64,000 nt of DNA from Rhynchopus sp. YZ270_cl-10 (GCA_964035575.1 OZ037925.1:558001-622000), one strand, 5' to 3'; shown: positions 22,543 through 34,016, counted from the first letter of the stretch. Numbers and translations are program-made. Notes: a model not told the origin generated them from the letters alone.

Positions 22543-23140
22543 AGTGAAAAGGGTGTTTAAAAAAAAGGCTTTTTTTTTTGTTGAACAACGTAATGCGATG
22601 AGGTTGTGTAGAAAATCTGGATTGGTGAAAAGTGGTGTGGGAAGGAAATGGGAAAAGGGAAAATAATTGTGGTAATATAATGTCAAGTGTGAAGAGAGAG
22701 AAAATAAGGGTCTCTTTTTTTCTTTTTGAAAATTTGGCGGTTTTGGTGTAGACACTCAAGGATGAGCTCCACTATTTTTTTTAGACGTTTGTTTTATTTT
22801 TTTTTTTTTTTGCTTTGCTTTTGTGGGTGTTGTGTGTGGCACCTTCCAAAAGGAAACAAAACCAGAGACGTTTGGTTCTACTTGGTGGTTCAACCTCCCA
22901 TTACCCTCCCCCCTCCTTGGTTTGGGACCCCCCAAAAAACGACCACAAAAATATGCAACCTAATTTTAACATTTTCCTTTCTTTGCGGATTTGCAGGAAT
23001 ATATTTTACAAAATAACAGAACCTTCCCTTCCCTGCAATATTTTTTTTTCTTTTTTTTTGTTGTTGAAAACTAAGTGTAAAACATCCTAGAATGTGCTAA
23101 GTTTTCACCTTTTTCACATATTTTTTCCTCCCCTTCTTTC
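22543..23140. other. Intergenic stretch, nothing recognised
   Basis: T-rich and low-complexity. It carries the presumed 3' UTR of the cyclophilin gene and the leader region of the EF-hand gene. Confidence 0.5.
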
Positions 23141-23725
23141 CTACTTCTGCTTCGGCTTCCAGTCCAACTTCCCGGACTTGGTAATCTTAACTTCCTTGAC
23201 AGGTCTGTCGGAGTCACCAGTCTTGCCGTTCTCGATTTGCTTGACAAGCTTCATTCCGGCGACAACCTTACCAAAGACGACGTGTTTACCGTCAAGGTGA
23301 GGTGTTTCCGCAACAGTCAAAAAGAACTGCGATCCGTTGGTGTCTTTTCCGGAGTTCGCCATGGACAGACACCCCACGAAGTGGGAGTGAATGAAGTTCT
23401 CATCCTCAAACTTCTCTCCGTAAATCGACTTTCCACCACGCCCGTCACCACGAGTAAAGTCACCACCCTGCAGCATGAACCCCTTGATCACACGGTGGAA
23501 CACAGAGCCTTCATAGCCAAACCCCTCCTCCCCGGTCGACAGCTTCTCGAAGTTCTCGACGGTCCGCGGGCAGTCGTTTCCAAAGAGACCGATGACAATC
23601 TGTCCGGCCGGCTCGTCGCCGATGCTGACATCAAAGTAGACCTTGCTTGTGACCTGACCACCCTTCTTCTTCGCCGCCTCTGCACTGAGGCACAACGCAA
23701 GGAAGGCGACTGCTGCCCGCAACAT
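23141..23725 (-). CDS. Secreted/ER cyclophilin-type peptidyl-prolyl isomerase
   Basis: A 194-aa cyclophilin with an N-terminal signal peptide ([17 protein letters not shown], residues 1-17), hence an ER or secretory-pathway folding helper that isomerises X-Pro bonds. The catalytic set is present: R78 in FHRVI, F83/M84/Q86 in [10 protein letters not shown]123-N124, Q133, F135 and H148. The position equal to the cyclosporin-binding Trp of cyclophilin A is His143, so cyclosporin affinity may be reduced. The C-terminus ends DWKPKQK with no KDEL-type signal. A pyrimidine-rich tract and CAG lie 16 bases before the ATG, a good 3' splice site for leader addition. It most resembles cyclophilin B. Confidence 0.95.
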   Translation of the reverse strand: MLRAAVAFLALCLSAEAAKKKGGQVTSKVYFDVSIGDEPAGQIVIGLFGNDCPRTVENFEKLSTGEEGFGYEGSVFHRVIKGFMLQGGDFTRGDGRGGKSIYGEKFEDENFIHSHFVGCLSMANSGKDTNGSQFFLTVAETPHLDGKHVVFGKVVAGMKLVKQIENGKTGDSDRPVKEVKITKSGKLDWKPKQK

Positions 23726-23741
23726 CTTCTATGTGTTATTT

Positions 23742-23743
23742 CT
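23742..23743 (-). promoter_or_regulatory. Candidate trans-splice acceptor of the cyclophilin gene
   Basis: On the minus strand CCTTTCTTTTTGTTCCCCAG ends here, 16 nt before the start codon. There is no upstream exon to join, so a spliced-leader acceptor is the simplest reading. It directly follows the dispersed repeat. That trans-splicing operates is inferred. Confidence 0.45.
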
Positions 23744-23761
23744 GGGGAACAAAAAGAAAGG

Positions 23762-23840
23762 TTTGACTTGAAATACAAAAGCCCTCTCGTGAACAGTGTA
23801 CCTTTGGTGCATGACCGGGTTGCACCGTAGGGTGGACACC
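23762..23840 (-). repeat. Dispersed repeat family, copy 2
   Basis: About 79 bp, closely matching 29723-29795 from TTTGACTTGAAATACAA to GGTGGACACC (plus-strand reading). On the minus strand its TTTCAAGTCAAA end runs straight into the pyrimidine tract and AG upstream of cyclophilin. Confidence 0.8.
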
Positions 23841-25469
23841 CCAACCATGCAAGTGCTACAATCCATTTAGTGGTTTGCATCTGATATGCGTGGAAAAAAA
23901 TCGCCCATTTTTTACGTCGTGGTGTTTCAGTGTAAATCGTTAGGGTGGTGCTCCGGGAGGGGTCGATATTGACAGGTCGTTGCCATAAGGGGGTCATTTT
24001 TTTTTTTTAATTTCCCTTAGCGATTTTGAGTGGGGGAGAAGAAAAAAATACACACACACTGTGGCCCATACGGACCCTCAAACAATAAGGACAAAAGGGA
24101 GAGGTTGTGGTGAGACGCACACAACTCGACCTGTCGGTGAAATGTGGCTCTACTCCAACCCGCCCCAGCAGAAAAAGGAAGGGAGTTGGGGTACGGTGTT
24201 CAACTTCCTTTTAGCATTGCGTGTAATCATAAAAAACACGCCCGCGGTAAACAGGTAAAGGTATAAAAGGTCAGGGCAAGTATGTGGCAGAAGAACAAGA
24301 AACAAGCGAGTATGCTGTCGCAGTCTGCAGCACTGCAGTTCATGCTGTAGCAAAAATATATAAAATAAAGTTAATAAGATGCACTGAGCCGCACGTGCTC
24401 AGACACCTAGCAAAACAGTGACGTTGGCTGTTAAGAAGGCTATATCACACACAAAATGCTTCAGATACGATGCCTGAACAACAATAACAATAACAAAAGC
24501 AAATGCTGGGAATGGGAAGGGGTGGCAATAATGCAAACAAAACACGTTCACCCAGCAAGTGAGAGACGGAGGTTGATGCCTTGACTGGGGTCTGATCCTC
24601 TGGTGTTGGTGTTGCTTACGACGGCACCTCCCCACACGCAGCCTGTGAGAGGCGAGGATGTTTTCATCATAAAAAAACAAAAAAAAATCGGGTCTTTTGT
24701 TTGTGCGCTCAAAGCCGGAAAACAAAAAGGTGAAAAAATTGTGTTAAACTGAAGTACGATTGTTGTGGTTAATTGAGTACTCAAAAAGAAACAAGCGAGC
24801 TTCTGTCTTTTTCAATCCGTTTTGTTTGCCCCGCAGCGCTGCCTCCAATCTTTTTAGAATTGGCAACACGTTGTTTTAGCAAAAAAAAGCAACACAACAC
24901 AACCAAAAGCCGATTAACTGACAACCTTTCCCTTCATAGAGACAACACCCCACGCCCACTAAACACACACCACGGGAGGGGGTGGATCCCGTACCCTTGT
25001 GGCATGGCTCTTTATTGGGTGTCATCGCAGATTTGCAACATAAGAAGTAAGGTTTTGGTGAACCTGCAAGGCTGGTAGAAAAGCATCCCTGTGTTTCAAG
25101 ACTCTTTGGTGCCTCTACCGTACGTTAGTGGGAGGGTTAAATGCAATACCCCCTTAAGGTGCAGACAGAGGTGAATAAGAGGGCTCTTGCATTTGGGGAT
25201 CTTAGAGGATAAGCCGTACTTAACCCCAAATGTAACAAAAACTTAGCGCAAAGAAAAAAGAAAAGGCTATAATGCCCCCAAACCTTTCATTTATTTCCTC
25301 TTGTATGATTGGAAGAACATTGAAACCGCACTCCTACTTTTCCTTTTTGCGTTTACCCACCCCCGCAAACAATTACAAACAAAAACAAGGTGTATATGCC
25401 TCAAACGGTGCATATACATGGATTGAAAGCAAAAGGACGGGGACGGGGGAAGAAGAAAAAAAACTAGGA
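23841..25469. other. Long intergenic stretch, no gene seen
   Basis: No frame has recognisable content, and no tRNA or other RNA fold was found. Poly-T and poly-A runs are common, as elsewhere between host genes here. Confidence 0.5.
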
Positions 25470-26483
25470 TCATGTCGCACTACACGTATCAGTAACTGCC
25501 TGCGGTGGTTGAATGGAATCGTCCTGCGCTAGTTCACCCATGGGAACATCTTGCGCTTGTCCAATGGGAACCCCCTGTACTGATTGCTTGGCAGCAGCGC
25601 GCCGATGAGAGCGCTGACGACACTTTATACCCACGAACATAAACGTTATTGTGCAGAACACTCCAAGCATAACCATGATGATCAGCATCTCTACAGAATA
25701 ACCTTCTTCTGTCAGAGTTGTGTCCAGTGTCAGAGATGTCTGGGGGTCCTTCGTAGATTGGGAAGGCGTCGTAGTACCCGATGCAGACGTTGCAGGCTTC
25801 TTAGTATCCGGTACAGGTGGTGGTGGTGAAGGCGTTGGCGGTGCAGGTGTTGGTGGTGTAAGTGTTCGAGATGCAAATGTTGGTGGTGCAGGCGTTGGTG
25901 GTGCAAATGTTGGTGGCGCAGGCGTTGGTGGTGTAAGTGTTCGAGATGCAGGTGTTGGCGGTGCAAATGTTGGTGGTGCAAGTGTTGGTGGTGCAAGTGT
26001 TGGTGGTGCAGGCGTTGGTGGTGCAGGCGTTGGTGGCGCAAGTGTTGGTGGTACACGTGTTGTTAAATCCCACCAAATGAACTCCACCGTTAGCGATGCC
26101 TGGCCACCATTACACAGGTATTGTTGAGTAGTGTTGGATGGGAAATTCATCATGTTAATCACACATTTGTGGTGTACATAGCCATCATGCTGTGGATTAT
26201 AAGAACACCAGCTTAACGCATCAGCCTCCCAAGCCCTAAAATCCGCCTCCAGCTGAAGAGGAGTGGATGTGTAAATTATCCCTGACTCAGCCCAGGGCCC
26301 ACGCCTTCTGCATTCTGTGTTCTGACTTTTACAAATGAGGCAAGGGAGTTGCTTTTCGATCCCATTTGTACCATCGCCTGTGCGCAAATATCCCACCAGG
26401 ACATATTCCTCACCCAAATGTTCATCACCTCTGAAAGTCTGCAGCAACTCGGTGGCCTTAAACATATACGCATACATCGCCAT
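25470..26483 (-). CDS. Single-pass membrane protein with Cys-rich head and Pro/Thr stalk
   Basis: A 337-aa protein if it starts at ATG 26483. The head (1-140) has six Cys (48, 51, 58, 93, 107, 124) and an Asn-X-Thr site. Next comes a stalk of about 15 five-residue repeats of PPT-x-A type (145-222), then a Ser/Thr-rich spacer. One hydrophobic segment ([20 protein letters not shown], from 264) precedes a basic anchor and a 50-residue tail. This suggests a cell-surface protein with an O-glycosylated stalk. The frame stays open upstream to 26900 with no ATG. A pyrimidine tract plus ACTACAG lies 15 nt before the chosen ATG, which favours that start. It lacks a clear signal peptide, so an unrecognised first exon is possible. 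Confidence 0.6.
   Translation of the reverse strand: MAMYAYMFKATELLQTFRGDEHLGEEYVLVGYLRTGDGTNGIEKQLPCLICKSQNTECRRRGPWAESGIIYTSTPLQLEADFRAWEADALSWCSYNPQHDGYVHHKCVINMMNFPSNTTQQYLCNGGQASLTVEFIWWDLTTRVPPTLAPPTPAPPTPAPPTLAPPTLAPPTFAPPTPASRTLTPPTPAPPTFAPPTPAPPTFASRTLTPPTPAPPTPSPPPPVPDTKKPATSASGTTTPSQSTKDPQTSLTLDTTLTEEGYSVEMLIIMVMLGVFCTITFMFVGIKCRQRSHRRAAAKQSVQGVPIGQAQDVPMGELAQDDSIQPPQAVTDTCSAT
25815..26060. repeat. 15-bp coding minisatellite in the stalk
   Basis: About 16 units of GGTGGTGCAGGYGTT type on the plus strand. The period of 15 preserves the frame and encodes the Pro/Thr stalk of the membrane protein. Unit variants change only Pro/Leu/Phe/Ser at set positions. Confidence 0.85.
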
Positions 26484-27437
26484 GGATTGTGTAATAAATC
26501 TGTAGTGTATATTGTGGCGAAGGATGACAATGAATGACAGGTAAGAAAAAGTTGTGCCAGGGGTCGCGCTAATTTTGGGGGAAATCGGCGGGGGGGAAAA
26601 TGGAAAGACGGTACCAAAAAAAAACGTACCTGAAACAGCTGTGGCGTCCTCAAAGCTCACAAGGGCAAGGAACGCCGTCTTGGGAAACTCATGCACACTG
26701 CTCCAATGTGGCAAGGCCAGACTGCTTGAAGACAAGCCGTACGCATGCCCCGCGAGGAGGGAGGCCCAATACGCCACACATGTCCCTTCCCTCCCCTTTT
26801 CGCGCGTGTTCCTAAACGCGATTTCCCGGATGCTGTAGGATGATCTGAGAAAATAGAAATGGGGGAGGTAGTTTTGACTTTGCCAAAAAAAAAAAATCAA
26901 AATGCGGAGAAGTACAACAAACAGGGGGTGACGTGTGTGTATGCGTCACTCTTTGTTAAGAGGGGAAAAGACACTAGGATGCTTACAACAACAAAAAATG
27001 AGAACAACAACAACCCCCTCGGTCATCCATAAAGGGAGTGTCGTTTAGAGGAAGAATGAGGGATTCTGGTTTCACCTCTCTTCCCTTCCCTCCCCCCATA
27101 TAGGGGGAGGCCTAGTGTAAAGACATACAAAATGTTTAGTGGAAAGGCACTAAGAATCTTTTGTAACGAGATTTTTTACAAAAAAAAAAAAAAAGCAAAT
27201 CAACAAACCCGCTCAGGTGACCAACCCTCAAAGTGGCCTAAAATTCGTTGATTCTCCATAAAACACCACACGCCAACAAAAATTGAAAGTACCAAAACGC
27301 CTCGCCGTTCATCGAAACGCAGGGTATTCGAACACAAATTTAAGGTAGCTTTTTTGGAGCACACCCCCAAAAGGGACATTCCGATATTTCAAGCGACCCA
27401 TTCATATACAACTTTATTACAAAAAAAAACTAAAAAT
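26484..27437. other. Intergenic stretch upstream of the membrane-protein gene
   Basis: The minus strand at 26484-26900 stays open in the frame of the neighbouring gene and has some protein-like content, but no ATG and no splice phase that joins it. The rest is A/T-rich with nothing recognised. Confidence 0.4.
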
Positions 27438-28343
27438 TCACATTGCCCACAACCCCTTTGCAGACTGTGCAGGTCTGGTTGTCTTGGGGAATCGCAGTGT
27501 GGGGCCTCTATGCTGCCTATCAGAAACATTCGCACGATTTACTGCACGCATCTCTTCACGCCCTACCTTTCGCGATGCATGACAGGATGCTGGAAGGGTT
27601 GGAACAACTGCTATTTGCTTTGCTTGGTATGCTTCATCTTTTTGCGGATCGTATGGTAATTCCTGCGGTGCGTCGAAGAGAACGAGAGGTTCGGTTGACG
27701 TGTCGCCGTACCGGGGTATACCGTACATCTGATGCAACAGATCCAACTCAAATTTATGCCTGCTTGGTACTACCCCTACTGCCGCCTGCCCAGCATGGGC
27801 CTCTAGATATGCACTATCCCTCTGTGAATACCCAGCATGGTTGTACCCATCATAAAACGCATCCCCTTTCTGCCGTACCCGATATAATGCTTCTGGCCGT
27901 TTAGTCTTGCAGACCACACCGTTGGGTTGTGTGCTCACATTCCACTGTTTACGTCCAGGACGCATTGAAGGGACAGGCCGAAGGGTAGGGTCCGCCCCAG
28001 CAACGTCTCCGATTGCTTCACGATTTGCTTCGGATATGCGCAAACCTGGGGTATTCCTTTTTGGAGGGGGTGGGACATAAACCGGTGGGGGTTGGAGGAT
28101 CGGGGTAGGTGCAGGGGAGCTGCGTGGAGTAGGAGAATAAGAAGGGTCGAGACTGCGGAACCACTCAGGGCTGCCGTGGATGCATTCGCGCACGGTGCTG
28201 TGCACGCCGCTGTGTGTATGCTGTGCGTGCACTGCATCCTCAACCGCAACAACAATCTGGCGGCACGTCGCAACATCACGGCTGATCTGAGATCGAACCT
28301 TCGCCAGACTATCTGCATTCGCAACACAAAGTTTTGTTGACAT
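27438..28343 (-). CDS. Hypothetical protein, 301 aa
   Basis: Single-exon frame with balanced composition. An N-terminal helical segment (1-60) is followed by a Pro-rich linker (about 68-100, SPTPRSSPAPTPILQPPP). A Tyr/His/Arg-rich middle follows (EALYRVRQKGDAFYDGYNHA), then a basic C-terminus. No membrane segment, signal peptide or known catalytic motif is seen, and I do not recognise the family. The ATG at 28343 is used because the frame's earlier opening is a TTG. Repeated aromatic-glycine motifs hint at a structural or flagellar component, but that is only a guess. Confidence 0.6.
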   Translation of the reverse strand: MSTKLCVANADSLAKVRSQISRDVATCRQIVVAVEDAVHAQHTHSGVHSTVRECIHGSPEWFRSLDPSYSPTPRSSPAPTPILQPPPVYVPPPPKRNTPGLRISEANREAIGDVAGADPTLRPVPSMRPGRKQWNVSTQPNGVVCKTKRPEALYRVRQKGDAFYDGYNHAGYSQRDSAYLEAHAGQAAVGVVPSRHKFELDLLHQMYGIPRYGDTSTEPLVLFDAPQELPYDPQKDEAYQAKQIAVVPTLPASCHASRKVGREEMRAVNRANVSDRQHRGPTLRFPKTTRPAQSAKGLWAM

Positions 28344-29405
28344 TTTTAGATCCAAATTTAAAAAAAGAGGGAGAAGACAAAGGGGTTGTGAGGGGGCTTT
28401 ACATAAGAATCTGCTTTAAAATATTCAAAAAAAAAGTGGGAGGCCTGTGGTGTTGTAGGTTATGCGGAATGGAGAGTATAGCGTCTGTAATTTGTGTAAA
28501 AATACATCAAATTATAGAGTCATAGAGTAGTAAGGGGAGGGTGAGATAAAAATGTGTCAGGTAGATTTTTTTTGTATTTGCGGTTTTTTTTTTTTTTTTT
28601 TGTTGTTTTTTTTTGTTTGTTTGTTTGTTTTTGTTTTTTTTTTTCACTTCATCTTCATCACTTTCTTCTCATCATCAAAGTCGACGTTCTCTCTGCATTT
28701 CAGAACGTATTTCGGCAGAGGGAATGTTTTCCTTGTTTACTACGCCCGGAACATTTTATTATTTTATTTTTACTCTTGCCGTGGAAACCACCAAAAATTT
28801 GGGCAAGGATGGTTGACAAAGCCGCCGCGCTCTTTTCATCACTTGCGCTGGGCAAGTCAGTCCTCCTGCCTGTCATAGTCAAACTTTTTTTGTTCGGGAA
28901 CCACTTCATCTTCCTCAGCGCCTTCTGTTCCCCTTAATGTTTTTTTTTAATTTTGTTTTTTTTGTTTTTTTTTTCATCAGGGTTCGAAGTCTCTTAAACA
29001 CTACACCAATTCCTTGTGTTTAATAAAAAAAAAGGGGACGGGATTTGTGAAAACGGGAGGGAGAAAAAAAAAACCCCACCGACCCCCTTTGTCAGGCCAC
29101 CCTGCGGCAGCCATCCAAAGTGAGAGAGAGAGAGGCAGCGACGGTGAGGCCGCTACCCCTTACCCTCTCCGGGGAGTGGGGATTTATCGGAAAAAAAAAA
29201 AGGAATTATACGACAAAGTATAAAGGGGTATGTGGCAGACAATCCTTTGGGCCACTTCGAAGTCTTCCGTCAGAATCAACAGCAAAGTGTTGGCGCTGAC
29301 AGACCTTCGAAAGTAGACCTAGGAAGGGTGGGGTGTGTGTGTGGGGGGTTATATTTTTGTCATGTAGTATTATTCGCAGTTGTTGCTTTTTTGTAAGCCG
29401 TTCGC
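28344..29405. other. Intergenic stretch, nothing recognised
   Basis: Very T-rich on the plus strand around 28560-28640 and 28940-28975. Short ORFs are homopolymer products (Phe runs). No RNA gene found. Confidence 0.5.
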
Positions 29406-30344
29406 TTACTTGCGGTCCGGGCAGGCGGTGGCACGGTGGTCGGGCTTCTTGCAGACGTGGCACACAGACTTGTTGGGGCACTCCTTGGCAATGTGTCCCT
29501 CCTCGAAGCAGTTGTTGCATGTGCGTGGGTTCTCGCAGTCCTTCACCAAGTGACCGGGCTTGCGGCAGTTGTTGCACACTCTCTCGTTGGTGCAGGCGGT
29601 GGCCTGTTGTGGTGGTGTGATGGTGTATCGTGGATACAGAGGAATGCTGCCATAATAATAACTAAAAAATTAAAAGGCTCGACTAACGTGGTTGGGGTGA
29701 ATAACAGGGGAAAAACAAGAATTTTGACTTGAAATACAATGCCCACTCGTGAACAGTGTACCTTGGTATGACCGAGTGCACCGTGGGTGGACACCGGGTG
29801 GAAGAAATGAAAATGCAAGGCTTTTGAGGTTACAAAGAAGCAAAGAGGGTTGTGAATGTGTGCATATCATACCAGATGTCCCCACTCCTTGCAGTTGTGG
29901 CACAGACCGTTGAAGGAGCGCATCGCCTCCTGTTGTGGTGGGTGTTGTGTTGAGGGTGCAAAACTGAAAAATGCAAAATAAAGATTTGGGAATGAATGTG
30001 TCTTGCTGTGCACACATCACTCACATCGACGACGTGACACATCTTTTCACAAGAGTTGTTGTCTATTCTCTTCAATATTGAAAGGGCTTCAAACCAACCC
30101 CACTGGAAGTAATGAAACATACGGCACGGTCCTCCTCAGTCAGCTCAGGGCAGTTTCTCTTCAGGTGTCCCTTCTCTCCGCACTTCAGGCAGGCCTTGTC
30201 AGCCTTGGCGGTGTCAGAGCGTGCTCCACGGGATCCACGTCCTCCACGTCCCCTGGCGCCACGTCCACGGCCTCCGTCTCCCTGGGGGCAGTCTCTCTTC
30301 AGGTGTCCAACCTCTCCGCATGTGTGGCAAGCCTTGTCAGACAT
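29406..30344 (-). CDS. Six-knuckle CCHC zinc-finger protein (CNBP/HexBP-like), copy A
   Basis: Three exons, 30344-30123, 29929-29873 and 29603-29406, all joined in phase 0, give 158 aa. Six CX2CX4HX4C zinc knuckles bind single-stranded nucleic acid: two in exon 1 (CHTCGEVGHLKRDC, CLKCGEKGHLKRNC), separated by an RGG box. A third is assembled across the exon 2/3 junction, and three more lie in exon 3. The knuckle formed only after splicing is strong support for the model. Donors are GTATGT and GTATGA, acceptors CAACAG. The family includes human CNBP, yeast Gis2 and the trypanosomatid HexBP/UMSBP proteins, with roles in translation or minicircle binding. Intron 2 is 146 bp longer than in the two paralogs, carrying a dispersed repeat. 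Confidence 0.9.
29723..29795 (-). repeat. Dispersed repeat family, copy 3, inside an intron
   Basis: Lies within intron 2 of CCHC copy A. The equivalent introns of copies B and C (123 bp each) lack it, so it was inserted here or lost there. The match to the copy before cyclophilin extends over about 75 bp. Confidence 0.8.
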
Positions 30345-30974
30345 TTTAAAGTTGGTTGGTGTTGAAAAGAGATGGAATGCTGTGTGGTAGTTGTGTTTTG
30401 AAGGCGTGGGGTTGTGGGTGCTAACGAGCAAATGCAAATAGAGTGGATAAACTTTTATTTTCGAAATATACTCTCCACTTTTTTCTTCTTTGGAAAACAT
30501 GGTTGTACCAGTGCAGTCACCCGAGGGTTATGCACTGGACCTCTTTTCATCCTTTTTGAGAAGGGGAAATCTCTGTGCATAGTCCACTTCATATGAAGCT
30601 TCTGTTCAGTGTTCGTTCTCTAAGAAAACCCCCTTTCTCCTTCAATTTTCCATATATTTTTTCCCCTTGTATACGTTGGCCACCCCACCTAGTACCTGCT
30701 TGGATCTGCTAGTTGGTGGGAAGAGTCCCGTATCCATGCTCAATTTCCTCTTGGCAAATTCTAGCAGTTGAGCAGCTCCCTCTATAGGTAAGCCCTCTTC
30801 GCATGTGAACGTCATTGAGACAGTCAGCTGCGATATGCTAGTAGTGGGACTCAGGCAGGTGCTAGGTGGGGGGGTGGAACTTGTTCACCTAAAAACAAAA
30901 AATAAAAACAGAATTACTCATCCATCGAAATCGTTCGCTTACTTGGTCTAGCTATCGTAAATGTGTCAACACAT
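30345..30974. other. Intergenic stretch between CCHC copies A and B
   Basis: Contains the leader of copy A. It also holds, around 30937-30955, a decayed echo of the gene's 3' end (CGTTCGCTTACTTG, as at the end of copy A) just beyond the present stop of copy B. No other feature seen. Confidence 0.5.
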
Positions 30975-31769
30975 TTACTTGCGGTCCGGGCACTGGGAGG
31001 CACGGTGCTCGGGCTTCTTGCAGACGTGGCACACGGGCTGGTTGGAGCAGTCCTTGGCAATGTGTCCCTCCTCGAAGCAGTTGTTGCAGGTCGGCGGGTT
31101 CTCGCAGTCCTTCACCAAGTGACCGGGCTTGCGGCAGTTGTTGCACACTCTCTCGTTGGTGCAGGCGGTGGCCTGTTGTGGTGGTGTGATCGTTGTAGTG
31201 GGGACATAGGGGAATATTTTCGCTTGGATTATGGTTACAAAGCAAAGAAGGCAAAGAAACAAAAAGGGATGTGTGTGAATGTGTGCATATCATACCAGAT
31301 GTCCCCACTGCTTGCAGTTGTGGCACAGACCGTTGAAGGAGCGCATCGCCTCCTGTTGTGGTGGGTGTTGTGTTGAGGGTGCGAAATGAAAAGTGTAAAT
31401 TAAGAAAAGTTGGGGAATGAATGTGTCTTGCTGTGCACACATCACTCACATCGACGATGCGACACATCTTTTCACAAGAGTTGTTGTCTGTTCTCTTCAA
31501 TGTCGAAAGGGCTTCAAACCAACCCCACTGGAAGTAATGAAACATACGGCACGGTCCTCCTCAGTCAGCTCAGGGCAGTTTCTCTTCAGGTGTCCCTTCT
31601 CTCCGCACTTCAGGCAGGCCTTGTCAGCCTTGGCGGTGTCAGAGCGTGCTCCACGGGATCCACGTCCTCCACGTCCCCTGGCGCCACGTCCGCGGCCTCC
31701 GTCTCCCTGGGGGCAGTCTCTCTTCAGGTGTCCAACCTCTCCGCATGTGTGGCAAGCCTTGTCAGACAT
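30975..31769 (-). CDS. Six-knuckle CCHC zinc-finger protein (CNBP/HexBP-like), copy B
   Basis: Exons 31769-31548, 31352-31296 and 31172-30975, phase 0 throughout, 158 aa. Exon 1 encodes the same protein as copy A. Exon 2 differs by one residue (KQWGHL for KEWGHL). The last two knuckles differ at several positions (ending ASQCPDRK; SNQPVCHVC). Both introns are short. Upstream and downstream flanks match copy C over about 900 bp, so B and C are the more recent pair. Function as for copy A. Confidence 0.9.
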
Positions 31770-32250
31770 TTTAAAGTTGGTTGGTGTTGAAAAGAGATGG
31801 AATGCTGTGTGGTGTTTGTGGTAGTGTTTTATTGGGACTTTGGGAGGGGTGGGCAAGCAAATAATCACAAACTTATTGCGACTACAACACTACACAGAGC
31901 GAGCCACTTGCTCTCTCCACATAAGCAAACAAGAGTCAATACACCTTACCCCCACCCTCCTTCCCTACTCCCTGTTCTCAAGCAACCTCTCTGCTCCAAA
32001 CATTGGCTAGACTATGCACCACACTGACAACAAAACGTGGCAAACGTGGCACCCTCAAAATATTATTCTCAACAGGTTCATAGACCTGACCCTCATCTCC
32101 CATATCAACCGCAGGATCTCCTTTCAGAGAGACAACGTAAGACGCACCCACACCCTCGCCTATGTTACCTCTTCATCCAAACTGTTTAGTGTTCGCTTTC
32201 CGCTTTTCACCCCTCCTTACCAGGTTTGGAATTGCAAACAACAAAAAAAT
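31770..32250. other. Intergenic stretch between CCHC copy B and the PPCDC gene
   Basis: The first 130 bp match the DNA upstream of copy C. The rest has no recognised feature. Confidence 0.5.
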
Positions 32251-32898
32251 TCAACTCTGAAGAACCCCTGTCACACTGCGCACGATGTCTTCAACTGAAG
32301 CCATGGCACCTTTACCTTTGTCCCCACAGGCAAGCACCTTGACAACAGGGTCTATCACGTGAACCTGACGAGACTCTAGGGTTGAGAGGTGCTGGCGGGT
32401 TATGTTCTGGTGCCACATGACGGTGTTCATTGCAGGTGCGACGAGAACTGGTTTGGGGGGGAAGGAGGGTGGGCAGGAGGCGTCCAGGTCGTACGGCCAG
32501 GCTCGGACTATGGAGCAGAGGAGGTTTGGGCAGAGACCGAGGGAGATGTTTGCGAGTGTGTTGGCGCAGAGCGGGGCGAGCAGCAGCAGCGAGCATCGCT
32601 TTGCAATGTCAATGTGCAGAACGGGGTCTGTGCCGACGGAGGTGTAGTTTTGCCACTCATCGTCGTCCACGTGAATTTCTTTCACCCACCCCTCATACAC
32701 TCCATCCCCAAGCTCCTCAAGCGGACTGCCCCCTCGATACTCTGCCCCAGACAGCCTCCGTCCGCATGTGGTGAACACCACCTCCACGTCCATCCCAGTC
32801 TCATGCAAAGCCTTAGCCAGCTCTGCCACCTTCACTGCCGCCACGCTCCCGGACACACCAAGACATACCCGTGGGCGTGATGGAACGTTCTCCGCCAT
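32251..32898 (-). CDS. Phosphopantothenoylcysteine decarboxylase
   Basis: A 215-aa flavoprotein of the HFCD family. It decarboxylates 4'-phosphopantothenoylcysteine to 4'-phosphopantetheine in coenzyme A synthesis, in the cytosol. Visible marks are the FMN-binding start VCLGVSGSVAA (11-21), catalytic His95 in VLHIDIAK, the PAMN motif with Asn158 (VAPAMNTVMW), and the substrate-clamp ACGDKGKGAM with Cys191. A LLAPLCANTLANISLGLCPNLL segment covers the FMN-contact region. The start at 32898 (MAENVPS) fits family length. An in-frame TTG further upstream is not needed. The Hal3-type phosphatase inhibitors share this fold, but the complete His/Asn/Cys set argues for an active enzyme. Confidence 0.93.
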   Translation of the reverse strand: MAENVPSRPRVCLGVSGSVAAVKVAELAKALHETGMDVEVVFTTCGRRLSGAEYRGGSPLEELGDGVYEGWVKEIHVDDDEWQNYTSVGTDPVLHIDIAKRCSLLLLAPLCANTLANISLGLCPNLLCSIVRAWPYDLDASCPPSFPPKPVLVAPAMNTVMWHQNITRQHLSTLESRQVHVIDPVVKVLACGDKGKGAMASVEDIVRSVTGVLQS

Positions 32899-34016
32899 TA
32901 AAAAATGAAAAGCAGTGTTCAGGAGATACACAATATTTCACTGGGCAGTGCGAAGCCTCAGTGAAGGGTGTAGGAAGTTGTTTTTCGTACTTGACCCCCT
33001 GCGGAAAACGCTGGAGAGAGAGATGGGGAGAGTGGTCAGAAGGGGGTACACGACGCCACATGCCAGCGTGATTTGTGAGAAAAGTGACATGTTATTCTGA
33101 CGTCACGCTGACATAAGGCGTCCTGGGGGTGCGATAGTGAGAGAAAAAGAGGAAGGCGGGGAGAAAAAGTTTTTTTTTTTTTTTTGGGATATTGCTTCCC
33201 GTCTCCTAGATCCATCTCCCCTTTGTTCGCTTGTGGCAATTTGGTTTTTTTTTTTCTGTTTTGCACATTCTTCTCCCGAATTTGCGTTGCCGCGATTTTT
33301 TTTTTCTTATTTTTGCTGCATATTGTTTTCGTAATGAAAATATTTAAAAAATAGAAGAAGAAGAAGGGGGAAACAAAAAAAAACCTATTGGCTAAGGGCC
33401 ACCTATCTTAAACCTCAATCTGTTCAACTTTCCTATTTTAAAAAAACAAGAAAGAAGGACAGAGAGAAGAAGAAGAAATAGAACACAAGAAGAACTGAAT
33501 CCTCTTCTGCTGCTGCATCCTTCTTCCCAATCAACAAAAAAAAAAAATAGCCTCTTGATCCCTCAATATGAGGGACACTCAAAGAAGCGAAATTATTCAA
33601 TTGTCAACTTAAAACAAAAGGGGTGAACTGGGGAAAATACTTTGCAAAGGGAGCAAGAGAAGGAGGGAAAGAGGGAAGACCCTCCATACCCGCCCTGCCT
33701 CCCTACCTGTAACAAGGTTTAAAAAAAAAAATACTTTGGCATGTGTTCCCTGCCCCAAACTATACTTTCCCCCTTTTCGCATTAGAACAACTTATAAAGT
33801 TCACTCTGTACTACTTTTTAAGCGTAACCTTGCTTCATTTCAAACACCTCACGTTCCCTCCCTCAACTGTCCTGGTGAATTCTTTTATAGGAAAAGGCTC
33901 TCAACGGGCCTGTCCCATACCTTCACCCTTACTCATTATTTCCTTTATACTTTTTTGTTTGGGGGGGGGGGGTTAACTTAAATTCGCAAGGAGCTATCGT
34001 AAATGTATCAACACAT
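32899..34016. other. Intergenic stretch between PPCDC and CCHC copy C
   Basis: Homopolymer-rich, with A/T runs at 33167-33190, 33247-33256 and 33300 and a G-run at 33961-33972. No gene or RNA recognised. Confidence 0.5.

Noticed and set aside
26484..26900. Upstream extension of the membrane-protein frame as a first exon
   Set aside because: No ATG in frame, and the obvious GTACG donor and ACAG acceptor do not give a matching phase. It is better read as leader or intergenic DNA with a trans-splice acceptor.
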